Shown: piece by piece, positions 29,780-39,771 of the stretch
Numbering within the stretch: position 1 is the stretch's first letter
Layout of the letters: each line of letters starts with the position of its first letter
Assembly (NCBI GenBank): GCA_001766655.1
Contig: MJCC01000002.1
Span: forward strand, 1,262,494-1,326,493
From: Phytomonas francai
Lineage: Eukaryota > Euglenozoa > Kinetoplastea > Trypanosomatida > Trypanosomatidae
Direction: 5' to 3'
Length of the DNA: 64,000 nt
Position numbers and translations under genes: made by a program
Notes under the pieces: model-generated
Database searches by the model: none
Told to the model about the DNA's origin: nothing
The model's input: only the letters and a program-made list of their open reading frames with translations

Positions 29780-32419
29780 CTAATGTTTGCGTTTACGTCT
29801 CACCTCCATCTCGTTGGTGAGCGCAAGATGCTTGGGCTGCCCATTCGCACACTTAGCCTCGTGACCCTTTGACGTGGTCTTGGGACTCAGACGAATGGAA
29901 TCCTTTTTACTCCCTGGTATTGCTTCCTTCCTGAACTTCTTCCTCTTTGTGTCTTTGCATGGCTGGACATCACCAAGGGAAAAGATTTTCCCCTCATGTA
30001 CATTGTTTTCACTGACACGCAAATTTTTAGGTTCTTTGTCTGAACGACGTCGAGGTGCAGTCTTTGATAGACCGGGCCCACCCACGCATTCCTTGGCAGA
30101 AACAATAGCTTCCGGGACAACAGCACATGGGCTGTCAACACCATCTTTTGCATCACCCGATCGAAGACGCTTCGTGTGCTTCTTCGGTTTTTCTCTTTGC
30201 ATTTTGGAATCTTCCAAAGGGTGTTCCTGCTTCTTTGTCTTCCCTCTCTCGGTCTTTGGCGTCTCCGAGCTCCCTTGGATGTTAAGAAGGGACTGATTGT
30301 ATTCGGTCTGTGTATTGAGCTCATACAAGAAGCAGTGCGTAGCGTTATCCTCGATGGGTAAACCAAAAGGAATACGACCCTCAAGATCCGGATCAGGGCA
30401 CTTTAGCCTTGCGTGAATTGGGCATTCTTCCGCAGAAAGGCCCACGCGGCCTGCTATCGGAGTAGTCGACGCAATGTCGGTTGTAATGGACACAAGTTTA
30501 CCGCTTCCATAGCCCACAACACCTTTCCCCACAACCCCGTTCATTTTCAAGAGCCGATATAGCTTACTACACAACGGGTTTGATTCATGCAGGAACAAAA
30601 GTGTCGTACCAACATCCACCTCAAGTTCTATGAGCTGCTTGCAAGCCTTGCTCAGCCTCTTGCTGTCGATGAAGGGAATACGAAGGATGCCTTGGTAAGA
30701 AAAGTTTGCTTCGCTATAGTCCACATTAATCTTGTCGGGATAAAAACAGCCAAGCACGGACTGCTCGTTTTTGACCGCCTCATGCAGTTCCTCGGGCAAG
30801 GCCTCAACGCTGAGACGCGGCAGGACGGCAAGAAGCTGCTCCACGGGGTGCAGCGGCGCGCTGATCTGCATCGCGACGTCCACCTTCGAGGTGAACGCGG
30901 CGAGGTCCTGCAGTAGCGGGGCGTAGTGGAAGGGATAATACCACCCCCAGGAGGGGCAGCCTTTGGTGTAGTACCGCATCACCCACTGCGTGCCGCGAAG
31001 GTACTCGCCGCAGCACCCGCGAATCTTCGCCTCAAAGGCCTCCCGGTCCGCATCCGGGTTCCAGCCAAATTTATGGTTGTAGTACTGATCCCGATAGTCA
31101 TCCACGAGGTAGGAAAAGGGCAGCGGCTGTGTATCGGCGACGTACCGGCTTCGCTCTTTCCGCGCACCAACAAGTATGCTAAACAGTTTGTCGCTCACCT
31201 CTGAGGCGTTAGAGCGATCTGGCAGAAGCGCCCCCAGCTCTTCCTCGACCTTGTGCGCGCTCAGTTCAAGACGTTCTGCCACTTGCCTTTTAGCACGTTC
31301 CTTGGCTCTTAAAACAGACTTATATTCTAGTTGTAGCTCCTTCATTCGCTTGTCTACAAAGTTGCGCAAAAAGATAGCAAGCCTGCCAAAATACACCTCA
31401 CCACCTTTGGTGAGATACGAGTGCTGATCGAAATCGCGAACGTAGTGATCCACCAATAACTCGATGCCTTTGGTTTTAATGGAAATCAGCGGAATGTGAG
31501 GCAAAAAATCGTTTCCGACAAAGAAACACAAAAAAATAAAGTCATCCAACACACGTTCAAACTTCATGTCCGAAATATTACTGAAATCTCCCATCAAAGC
31601 TTCGCGGAACTTGGAGAGATTGAAAAAACAAAAGCGATTCATATCCGCGCTAAACGTCTCGGTAAGCTGGTTTCGAAAAATACTTACGTGTTGCTCGTGT
31701 GTAGAAAGCCCAAGGCAGATCAAGTCCGCATCCATACCTTGGATGAGGTGCGTCGTGCGAGGGTTATAGCCTGTCTGAGCCCGCAATGATCGAATGTATT
31801 GCATGATTTTGTGCTCTCCTTCACCAGGCGTGTGCGCATCGGAAAAGACAACCGCCAAGTGTTTCCAGGCAATATCCTCGTTGAGTTTCTTCATAATAAA
31901 CCACCTGATCGCCATTCCCACCCTCTCCATGAAGGCGGTAGATGGGGTGATAACGTTGTGATCCCAGCGCCCACGCACCAGTGGCCGCGGTAGCTTGTAT
32001 TTTGCCTCAATCTCATCCGCTACTTCTTTTGAAATCTCATCGCTTTCTAAACGCTCCTCCGCGGCGCGGAAACGGCGGCTGCGTTGTTGGTTCATCTTGC
32101 TTCTTGGAGCCACACCGTCTATGCAGAGAATTAAGCATTTGCGTGGCCGCGCTATCTTAACAAGAAGGTCGAGATGCTCAAAGATGCGCTCGAGCATCTC
32201 CTCTTCAGTCTCCGGTTCCGGCAGTGGATGTGTATCATGACAGCAAGGATGAATAAGCCCATTCATGTCGACGTAGAAATTGTCATATCGGTACTTGGTG
32301 TCACGCTTTCCTAGAAGTGATTTCCCTTTCATCGCTGCCTCGACGACCTCTTGAGGAACTTCCTCAATGCAATTAGAATACCATCGCTGGAGCCATAGAA
32401 AGAAGCCCGCAATGCCCAT
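29780..32419 (-). CDS. XRN-family 5'-3' exoribonuclease (XRND candidate)
   Basis: A processive 5'-3' exoribonuclease that digests monophosphorylated RNA with Mg ions. The XRN_N catalytic region is intact: MGIAGFFLWLQRWY at the N-terminus, DMNGLIHPCC (51-60), CIDGVAPRSKMNQQRSRRFR (99-118), FSDAHTPGEGEHKIM (192-206), GMDADLICLGLS (228-239) and FFVGNDFLPHIPLISI (from 299). The conserved acidic metal ligands and the basic 5'-phosphate pocket are therefore present. Length is 879, shorter than XRN1 and near nuclear XRN2/RAT1 size. The last 170 residues are strongly basic, Lys/Arg/Ser-rich and disordered, with several potential nuclear signals. Nuclear XRN2-like function (pre-rRNA, snoRNA and transcript 5'-end trimming) is therefore more likely than cytoplasmic decay. 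Trypanosomes have XRNA to XRND; I favour XRND from size and tail, unverified. Confidence 0.92.
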   Translation of the reverse strand: MGIAGFFLWLQRWYSNCIEEVPQEVVEAAMKGKSLLGKRDTKYRYDNFYVDMNGLIHPCCHDTHPLPEPETEEEMLERIFEHLDLLVKIARPRKCLILCIDGVAPRSKMNQQRSRRFRAAEERLESDEISKEVADEIEAKYKLPRPLVRGRWDHNVITPSTAFMERVGMAIRWFIMKKLNEDIAWKHLAVVFSDAHTPGEGEHKIMQYIRSLRAQTGYNPRTTHLIQGMDADLICLGLSTHEQHVSIFRNQLTETFSADMNRFCFFNLSKFREALMGDFSNISDMKFERVLDDFIFLCFFVGNDFLPHIPLISIKTKGIELLVDHYVRDFDQHSYLTKGGEVYFGRLAIFLRNFVDKRMKELQLEYKSVLRAKERAKRQVAERLELSAHKVEEELGALLPDRSNASEVSDKLFSILVGARKERSRYVADTQPLPFSYLVDDYRDQYYNHKFGWNPDADREAFEAKIRGCCGEYLRGTQWVMRYYTKGCPSWGWYYPFHYAPLLQDLAAFTSKVDVAMQISAPLHPVEQLLAVLPRLSVEALPEELHEAVKNEQSVLGCFYPDKINVDYSEANFSYQGILRIPFIDSKRLSKACKQLIELEVDVGTTLLFLHESNPLCSKLYRLLKMNGVVGKGVVGYGSGKLVSITTDIASTTPIAGRVGLSAEECPIHARLKCPDPDLEGRIPFGLPIEDNATHCFLYELNTQTEYNQSLLNIQGSSETPKTERGKTKKQEHPLEDSKMQREKPKKHTKRLRSGDAKDGVDSPCAVVPEAIVSAKECVGGPGLSKTAPRRRSDKEPKNLRVSENNVHEGKIFSLGDVQPCKDTKRKKFRKEAIPGSKKDSIRLSPKTTSKGHEAKCANGQPKHLALTNEMEVRRKRKH

Positions 32420-32919
32420 TACGTTTTAAACGCTTCTAAAGGTGCGAACAGTAGACGTAATATTCATCTATATAATTGTGCAATACGGTAGTGAAGAGAT
32501 AACGATCAAATGCTTTCAAGTAAAGCGGAAAAAGAAAATGCTAAGACGTATTTTTCAGAGTCTCCCGCTCGCACGCATATATTTCGGTTTAAAAAATTTC
32601 CCATTAGCTTACCTTTGTAAGTCAGATGAGGTCACCCTCATGATTCTGGTGGATGACTTTTTCCTTCTATTATTTACGTAGCTGATAAAATAAATTCCCT
32701 ATATAATATACAAAAATAATTACTCCTAAGAATACACTCAGAAATTCTAGTTTACATATTTCAAAAGACCCTCGAATTTTGGTATTGACACCATATAGAG
32801 AAAGAGAAAAAGGGAAATGCCGTTTGATGACTGCGCGACCTTGCTTCTACCTGCCTCGGCTGTATGTCTAGATATGTTTCCTCTGTTGTGTCTTGTTGCA
32901 TTCGTCGAGCTCAGGGCTA
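32420..32919. other. Intergenic region with a possible XRN upstream frame
   Basis: A 0.5 kb AT-rich gap. On the minus strand the tract TTTTCTTTTTCCGCTTTACT with AG near 32513 could be the XRN acceptor. That leader would contain a 13-codon frame (32426-32467) ending seven bases before the XRN ATG. An acceptor closer to the gene (AG at 32437-32438) would remove it. Nothing else coding is seen. Confidence 0.5.
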
Positions 32920-35607
32920 CTAGAGATTGTAAATACCTTCGCGAAACGTTCCCTTAAAGACTGTGCCATCGGGGTAAGAAAGCGTTCCCATGCCGTGAGG
33001 AAGCCCGTTGATTTGATCCCCAGAGTACACGCTGCCGTTCGGGTATATAATCTTACAATCCCCATTTGCAATCTTACCATCTTCCCATGAAGATTCGAAG
33101 ACTTTGCCATCTGGGCTGATAAGGCGCCCGCGTCCAAAGGGTTTGTTCTGGGCCCACTCCCCCTCATATACACTGCCATCTGTCCTCACCTCTGTTCCAT
33201 AGCCGCAGCGAGACCCACCTAACCAATCCCCCACATAGCGTGTACCGTTAGAGCAGGTGTACTTGACGATGCCATCCTGTGGTTCGCCAAGATGCCACAC
33301 ACCACACAGGACGTCCCCATTGTCAAACGTGAAAGTTCCCCTGCCCTGCTGCTTGCCATCTAACCAAGAACCCTCATATTTTTCCTTTCCATGCTTCTCG
33401 TAAACAGCGGTGGCATAACCTTGTAGACGGTTGTACAGAAAGACACCTATATAAGTGGCATTATCTTTGGCATTGTAAAAGACACCGTACCCAGCGCGGT
33501 GATTAAAGCGCCAGTCCCCTGTGTAGATAGACCCATCCTTCGATTTCTGTATACCGGTCCCGCTGCGCTCACCCCGCTCAAATTCCCCCTCGTATACATC
33601 ATCACCATCGGTGAGGATTCCCATCCCAGAGCGCACGTCACACTCCCAGGATCCATCGTACAACGCTCCAGTAGCATGATAGTGCATCCTTCCCTTTCCA
33701 TGCCGCAGGTCGTTGTGCCAGTCACCTTCGTAAACGTCACCGTTGTAGTACACGCACCGACCACGCCCTTCGCGCATGCCAAGGGTCCAATCCCATTCTC
33801 CAGTGTAGACAGTGCCTTTGGGGAAATGAAATTCGCCACTGATGGTGCCATCATCCGACCAATGACCTTCAAAACGGACCGCATTAGTTAACTGGACCGT
33901 ACCAGCACCAACCGGGCGGTCCATATCCCATGTATTTGTGTAAACATTTCCGAGCTCGTTGGTGAAGACACCAGAACCATGGCGTAACCCGTCTCGCCAG
34001 CCACCCTTATAGACCGTACCATCAGGATACTGTGCGTGTACGTTTGGATTGATAACATCTGCATGCCAGTTCCCATCCACGACGACACCACTTGGATAAG
34101 TCAGAGAACCAGCACCCTCACGCAGCCCCTTATCCCACTGACCCTTGTAAAGAAGCGGTCTCTCCGACTGCAGTAGTAGCGACTCGCCGTAGCCATGGCG
34201 TCTGTCCGCCGACCACTCACCACGGTACCAGCTACCGTCCTGGCGTAGCAATACGCCGTGGCCGTCGCGCAGCCCAGCCACCCACTCCCCAATGTAGATC
34301 CGGTCAGCCCACTGGTAGACCCCCAGGCCGTGTTTGCGCCCGAGCTGCCACTCTCCATGATAAGCTTCCATGCGGCGCCCGGGGTCAAGGGTGATAAGAT
34401 CCCAGGAAACCGTCGCTGGTTCAGCCTTGTCAGTTGAAGTCTCATTGAGGTTGCCTTCGCTGCTCTTGAAGAAGGCCGAGTTTAGATTGCTCGAATTCGC
34501 CGCCGCCACGACCGCCTCGATGTTTTGAATGCCTGTAAGCAAGGCGAGAAAGACATCATCAATGTCAACCCCACCTAGTGTTGGATCTTCAGGAAGGGTC
34601 ATACCTGACCACGGTAGGTTGTGTTGCTCTTGCACTATTTGCATTAAAGAGTGGCTTAGTGACATGAAGGGACTCGATAACTTTGACCTGCACTCACCGT
34701 TCAGGAGCTCGTAGTATGCGGCACCGCGGCCGTGTGGATAAGGGCCTTTCCATGTACCAGCATAAAACGTGCTATACAAAAGATGCATGCCGCTCTGAAT
34801 GTAGGTGCTCACATTGTGAATAGTGTGGTCAAACTTTTTTAGTCCTTTATGAGGGTTATCCTCGTCTATAAAACCATCCTCAATTGGTGATATCGTATCA
34901 GCAGCGGCTGCGCTCTTAAATTGATGAGCACGACCACTGGTGTCGCTCTCTTGTACCTCTGTGACTCCAACCCCCTGATTTCCGCTCACACACGAGTCCT
35001 TGTCCATTCTAGCGCGTGTAAAGGGGATCAGGGACGATAAATTTTGGGCTGCAACGCTGTACCCCGGGAAAGTATCGTGCGTTGGAGGTGCCCGCTTGCT
35101 CTGATAGTACCATGTACTATAGTACCCCTCGTTCAAATGAACTAAAAGGCGAAAAAAACTGCTGCCACTTTGATTCAGGTAATTTACACACAGATACAAG
35201 TAACGAGTAAATTTACGTTCTGAGCTCGTGTCTTGTTGACTGCTCAGAGCGGTATAATCTTCAACTAAGTCCTTAGAAATATAACTGTAATCTGCTGGGT
35301 GAATCACCATCCGCTTCTTGTTTTCTGGGGAAAGTAGCTTCCACGAGGCAGTATTTCTAGAAGGGTGTGTGTCGACAAAACTCAACAGTAGCTCGCATTG
35401 ACTCATATAGCTGAACTCTTGAAAGTCGATTGTAATGAGAACATCTTCTTCTATGGGAATCGCATAATACAAGGCTGGCCTGGTGGTGCAGACACGAACA
35501 TCACACAGCTCTTGTTCAGGTAGAAGAATGACTAAGTCGTCTTTGGGGCTCTCTTTCATTGACAGACTTCTTGTTTTAGAATATGTATCCACAGAAGCCT
35601 CCATCAT
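32920..35607 (-). CDS. MORN-repeat protein with about 20 repeats (895 aa)
   Basis: MORN repeats (YxGxWxxGxxxGxGxxxxxxG) fill about residues 405-890 nearly without gap; typical units are YIGEWVAGLRDGHGVLLRQD, YEGDWHNDLRHGKGRMHYHA and YEGEWAQNKPFGRGRLISPD. I count about 20, plus one isolated unit near residue 285 (YAGTWKGPYPHGRG). A few are degenerate (for example HADVINPNVHAQYPDG). The N-terminal 280 residues are not MORN and I do not recognise them; they contain hydrophobic beta-like strands (VLITIDFQEFSYMSQCELLL) and may be a separate domain. MORN arrays form extended beta-ribbons and usually act in cytoskeletal or membrane scaffolds; in trypanosomatids MORN1 is at the hook complex, but this protein is longer and is a different member. 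ATG start, with a second ATG directly after (MM). Confidence 0.9.
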   Translation of the reverse strand: MMEASVDTYSKTRSLSMKESPKDDLVILLPEQELCDVRVCTTRPALYYAIPIEEDVLITIDFQEFSYMSQCELLLSFVDTHPSRNTASWKLLSPENKKRMVIHPADYSYISKDLVEDYTALSSQQDTSSERKFTRYLYLCVNYLNQSGSSFFRLLVHLNEGYYSTWYYQSKRAPPTHDTFPGYSVAAQNLSSLIPFTRARMDKDSCVSGNQGVGVTEVQESDTSGRAHQFKSAAAADTISPIEDGFIDEDNPHKGLKKFDHTIHNVSTYIQSGMHLLYSTFYAGTWKGPYPHGRGAAYYELLNGECRSKLSSPFMSLSHSLMQIVQEQHNLPWSGMTLPEDPTLGGVDIDDVFLALLTGIQNIEAVVAAANSSNLNSAFFKSSEGNLNETSTDKAEPATVSWDLITLDPGRRMEAYHGEWQLGRKHGLGVYQWADRIYIGEWVAGLRDGHGVLLRQDGSWYRGEWSADRRHGYGESLLLQSERPLLYKGQWDKGLREGAGSLTYPSGVVVDGNWHADVINPNVHAQYPDGTVYKGGWRDGLRHGSGVFTNELGNVYTNTWDMDRPVGAGTVQLTNAVRFEGHWSDDGTISGEFHFPKGTVYTGEWDWTLGMREGRGRCVYYNGDVYEGDWHNDLRHGKGRMHYHATGALYDGSWECDVRSGMGILTDGDDVYEGEFERGERSGTGIQKSKDGSIYTGDWRFNHRAGYGVFYNAKDNATYIGVFLYNRLQGYATAVYEKHGKEKYEGSWLDGKQQGRGTFTFDNGDVLCGVWHLGEPQDGIVKYTCSNGTRYVGDWLGGSRCGYGTEVRTDGSVYEGEWAQNKPFGRGRLISPDGKVFESSWEDGKIANGDCKIIYPNGSVYSGDQINGLPHGMGTLSYPDGTVFKGTFREGIYNL

Positions 35608-35636
35608 TACCTCCCTAGTGTACCTAGTAAAATCTA

Positions 35637-35666
35637 CTACGAAAACGGAAATTGAAGGGGGTAAAT
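35637..35666 (-). promoter_or_regulatory. Candidate spliced-leader acceptor for the MORN gene
   Basis: On the minus strand the tract TTTACCCCCTTCAATTTCCG is followed by TTTTCGTAG, with the AG at 35637-35638. This leaves a 29-base 5' UTR. Confidence 0.5.
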
Positions 35667-37062
35667 TTGAAATTATTTGTCAATATTCTATTGATAGAGT
35701 CCCTATACTGCAACCATTTTGAATCATTTGCTCATATCATATTCATTTTTTGTGGTGAAATTTTTTTACAGCAGGAATTTTGTAGTATAGAATGTTTTGG
35801 AAATGATGACGCATATAAAAATAGCAGGATGCTATTTCTAATTGAACGTTAGCCATGCTATGGCACATGGGAAAAGTAACCAATTTTAATACCCTTTCAC
35901 ACTTCTCCCTTTTAATAGACTAGTGGAACTATAGACGTTGCCTAGTTCCCTTATTCCCTCTAAACATATTTCATACAATATTATGAAACTCGGTCTTGAG
36001 GATACTGATTTCGAAACCAAAGTACTGCCATGTCATAATGGGAACGGTGATGGTAATCTCTTTCAGGAGTGCGAAGCACTTTATATAGAAAATGAGTCTT
36101 TGATGTGTTCAAAATAGTCTCTTCCGTTCATTGTACATTCTATACGAGCAGAAAAGAAGGAATTTTTCTTACTCTTCTTTCGCTCACCCACTCTGTGCCC
36201 TTCTTAAGATAATTTTCCTTCTCCAGTACTAATCCTTTGATGTGTTTACGAAAGTAGCCTCTTCCCCCAATCAACCACCAAGTCCAACGGATGGTCGCCA
36301 ATTCAGATCAGCATCTAAGTCGGTAAATTGTAACGAAGCAAGGCTAGAGGCTGGTGACACGAGCGCGAGTGTTTGTTAACAATTATGTCTTCATGGTATG
36401 CAGAACCTGGGGCCACACTTTTATTTTCCTCTTTTTCTAAAACAGCCTAGTGACAGTAGACTTATCATTGTAAACATACCAGAGTCTTGCGAACGTGTAT
36501 CGCATTGAGCATCATCGATCAGCAAGACTTCAAAGAAAAAGGTAAGAAGGAGAATTAAAGTTAAAAGATATGTGCATGAATCTAAACTCGTAAAATATGC
36601 TGCAAACTACACTTCGACGTCGAAGTCTCTTTTGAATTATCTTTTTTCCCAGCTTACTTGCTTAAAATACCGGTATAAAATCACGATCCCGAAACACAAG
36701 CACAGAATTGCAATACATTTATTCATTTTTAAGAAGCGAAAAACGATAGAATCAGAAAAGCAAACCAATAACATAAATACTGAAGAGTTAGAGACACTTT
36801 GATATGCAACAGATCAGCATTTTTACCACCCATTTGTCACACAGAATTCTTACAGCATTTAGTATTGCAATATCGACTCGACATATGTGAATCAATATCT
36901 TTAAGGTCGGAAATCTACGATAAAAACAACGTTATAGTTAAAACTGCGTGCATTGAAAAGCATATATATATTCACTTGAGAAATCCCACTCATCCCCACC
37001 CCTAGTAAACTAGACAAATTGATCACATTTTCCCTTTTCACCCTTTTTTTGATTTGCTGATC
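35667..37062. other. 1.4 kb gene-free region
   Basis: This AT-rich stretch lies downstream of the Ras-like GTPase stop on the minus strand. I see only short frames (up to 76 codons) without recognisable content, no tRNA-like boxes and no long repeat. It most likely holds the GTPase 3' UTR. Confidence 0.6.
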
Positions 37063-39771
37063 CTATAGTATGAAACATGTGTCTCTGGAGCACGGCTCTG
37101 AGTTCACTTTTTTAGCCTTGTTGGGCAAGGGCTTGGTGACAACGATTGAACCTGAGTGGAGCCCTTGAAAAACGGCGCTGCTTAAGTCAGATTGAGAGAT
37201 ATTGCTAATGAGTGATTTCCCTCCAGGTTGTTCAGGCCCTTTTGTTGGGATCGCCGTTTCGTCCATTAATGTCCCAATTCTCGGAAAATTTTGAGAGCCG
37301 CTCATGACAATTGACGTATTAGCATTTTTATGAGAATTAACCAACTCGAAGCCTTCTCCTTTATTTGCATTAACTCCCTCGTATGGCATCATTTCAGTAG
37401 AATCACTGCCATTGGCACATGCACTTGGAAAGACCAGTCCTTTGGAATCTTCATCAGCTAGGCTGGGATTTCTTAAAGAGGTAGTGAAATCCCCCATAGA
37501 ATTGCCTTGATCTTTTGACCAATTAGCGGATCTGGTGCTAGGTGTTTTACACGCATGATCCAAACATACAGATAACTGCTCCTTAGCATCGGTGCAAGAG
37601 AAACTTGAAGGGGTACAGCTATGCTCGCGAGACTCGAGACTGATCTTCGAAAAGGCACCACCACCATCATCCCCCCTTTGACGCATAGTTGCAAACGGGG
37701 ATACCGGCGGTGTTACGGCTGAGGAAGCATCGTTACTGGAGGCAACCCGCCTCAGACTAGCGTCGGAGGTATTTGGACAACAACTCTTTGGTGCCCATGC
37801 TCCCTTTTGAACTGAGGCGTTCTTGAAGCTGTAAAAATGCGACTGGGATTGAGGCACGAGTACGGACTTGAGCTTATCTACCTGTTGCGTGCTGGGTAGC
37901 TTTCTGGGCTTTGTGGCACCCGTGGAGCCAATATCTTTGTTCTGAACATGCAGTACTTTGGGCAAGGAGGGTGAGCTTATATTCTTACCTATATTCTCTT
38001 TCGCTTTGGTGATGATATTTGTAGCATGTTTTGTGGCGATACCATCATTGCAGTTTGACTCTAATACTTTACCAATGTTGCAGTTCAAAGATGATGATAG
38101 AATCACCGATACCCCATCGGCACCGGATATGGGAACGCTGTTACCAACAAAGGAGGACGGTGAAGGCTTGCAAGTGCAAGCAGGAGAAACTTTAGTTGTC
38201 GTGCAGCTTTCATCAATATCCTCCCCACTATTCTGAGAAGGCAACAAAGGAAAGTTGTTCACTACAAGGCGCTCATTGTTGGAATGCCCACAAGTTCCAG
38301 GTGTGTGGGGCTGCAAGCAAGAGGGTGAACACAACTCGGACTCCTGTACCTCTAAACCCGACGATTTGCTTGCACTACCCAAGGCTGGATTGTCATTCGC
38401 AGTCTCCCTTCTGTGTCTATCGTCCAATATGATGCAGCTGTGTGATTGTGGTAGCAACGACAGCCGTGGACCAGTAGTAGTCGCTTGGTTGTCTATAGAT
38501 CCATGTAGAGAGCTGTTATATCCGGGGCTGTGCTGTGGGTGGTGACTAAACGGTACTGCTCCACAATCCCCTACATCCCTATCGGCAAGAAGTGGGGTTT
38601 CAGAATTTGCTACTTTGTGAGAGCTTTGAACGTCATTTAGAAAAGGAGCATTGAAATGTTGTTTCTCTTCAATCGGCGACGGTCTTTTTATGTTGGCCGC
38701 AGCATGGGAAAACGACGTAGGTACGAGTAATGGACTATCCAACTTCTTCGAAAGTGATGATGACGAGAATGATCTAGGAAACATCGGTGACAAAAGGGGA
38801 GTATTCAAACCCGCTAAATGAGCATTTTTCACTAAAATGTGGAATTGCAAGATCAACAGAAACAGCTGAGATACTTGCTCAGAATTTTTGACTGAGAGTT
38901 CAAATATGGGTAAACGATCTGATGGCCCTGTCGGAAGGGATGCAAGGGGATTAGAATTCGTTCCATCGAGGGGCAAAGAGAGCGCTGGTGAACAATTACC
39001 CAACTCACTAGAAGTACTCCAATTAGAGAATAGCGCTGACGATGCTTTTCTTCCACCATTGGCTACCTTTGACTTTTCAACATTTTTGCGGTTTTTGAAG
39101 ATATTCTTAAAGATGCGCTGAAACGCATTATTCTTCTTTTTCTTGCCATTTGAATCATCATTACTCGGAATTGATCCGATAGGAAACCCGACAGACCTGA
39201 GGCAATGCTCTGTCACAAGCTCTACAAGTTCGTGCTCAACACGCTCAGAGGCATGTGATAGATTTGTATTACTATTTGGGGATTGCGAAGAGACCAAGTC
39301 TAAATGGGTGCCTACCAAAAAAATAGGCACCTCTCTGTGATATCGAGAAATAGATGTGGAGGACCTTTCAGCGCGATCCTGCAGTATCTCGTTGCCAGGC
39401 CCTGATTTCATAATGAAGCTTTCTAAGCCACTGAGCCGTACCTTAACAACCTCGTCCACATGCTTTTTAAGATTCAGTAAAGAATCCTTAATAAGAACAG
39501 AATATACAAGGATAATGATATCCGCCGTCTCGATGTAGGGTGAGCGGTGAAGTTCAAAGGCGCTGTCCGAAGATGTGTCGATGACCTCAATGGTGTAGGC
39601 CCGACCATCGACAGTGTCTTGAAAGGTGACACTGTCCAACAGAGTAGGAGTATGTTGTTCAATAAAGACACCATCTACAAGCTGATTTATCAAAGCTGTC
39701 TTTCCAACCTTTGTATCCCCGAGTAAAACAATACGGCATTGATCCATATGAGGGGTGCAATCAGCTAGCAT
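37063..39771 (-). CDS. Giant Ras-like GTPase with CaaX end (902 aa)
   Basis: The N-terminus is a Ras-superfamily G domain: strand QCRIVLLG, P-loop GDTKVGKT (18-25), switch I HTPTLLDSV (40-48) and strand IEVIDT. The G3 motif is DTSSDS (65-70) rather than DTAGQE, so the catalytic Gln and the usual Gly are absent. G4 is GTHLD (154-158), a variant of NKxD; the G5-like ELSVKN follows only at 291-296. About 135 residues, including the basic run GKKKKNNAFQRIFKNIFKNR, are inserted between G4 and G5, where about 25 is usual. The remaining 580 residues are Ser/Thr/Pro/Asn-rich and disordered. The protein ends CFIL, a CaaX box predicted to be geranylgeranylated, so it is probably tethered to a membrane. 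Ras-like proteins are normally about 200 residues. Target and pathway are unknown. ATG start; a second ATG is at codon 9. Confidence 0.88.
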   Translation of the reverse strand: MLADCTPHMDQCRIVLLGDTKVGKTALINQLVDGVFIEQHTPTLLDSVTFQDTVDGRAYTIEVIDTSSDSAFELHRSPYIETADIIILVYSVLIKDSLLNLKKHVDEVVKVRLSGLESFIMKSGPGNEILQDRAERSSTSISRYHREVPIFLVGTHLDLVSSQSPNSNTNLSHASERVEHELVELVTEHCLRSVGFPIGSIPSNDDSNGKKKKNNAFQRIFKNIFKNRKNVEKSKVANGGRKASSALFSNWSTSSELGNCSPALSLPLDGTNSNPLASLPTGPSDRLPIFELSVKNSEQVSQLFLLILQFHILVKNAHLAGLNTPLLSPMFPRSFSSSSLSKKLDSPLLVPTSFSHAAANIKRPSPIEEKQHFNAPFLNDVQSSHKVANSETPLLADRDVGDCGAVPFSHHPQHSPGYNSSLHGSIDNQATTTGPRLSLLPQSHSCIILDDRHRRETANDNPALGSASKSSGLEVQESELCSPSCLQPHTPGTCGHSNNERLVVNNFPLLPSQNSGEDIDESCTTTKVSPACTCKPSPSSFVGNSVPISGADGVSVILSSSLNCNIGKVLESNCNDGIATKHATNIITKAKENIGKNISSPSLPKVLHVQNKDIGSTGATKPRKLPSTQQVDKLKSVLVPQSQSHFYSFKNASVQKGAWAPKSCCPNTSDASLRRVASSNDASSAVTPPVSPFATMRQRGDDGGGAFSKISLESREHSCTPSSFSCTDAKEQLSVCLDHACKTPSTRSANWSKDQGNSMGDFTTSLRNPSLADEDSKGLVFPSACANGSDSTEMMPYEGVNANKGEGFELVNSHKNANTSIVMSGSQNFPRIGTLMDETAIPTKGPEQPGGKSLISNISQSDLSSAVFQGLHSGSIVVTKPLPNKAKKVNSEPCSRDTCFIL

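Noticed and set aside
29887..30384. 165-codon minus-strand frame overlapping the XRN tail
   Set aside because: It is another frame of the same low-complexity basic region; the XRN frame is continuous and explains it.
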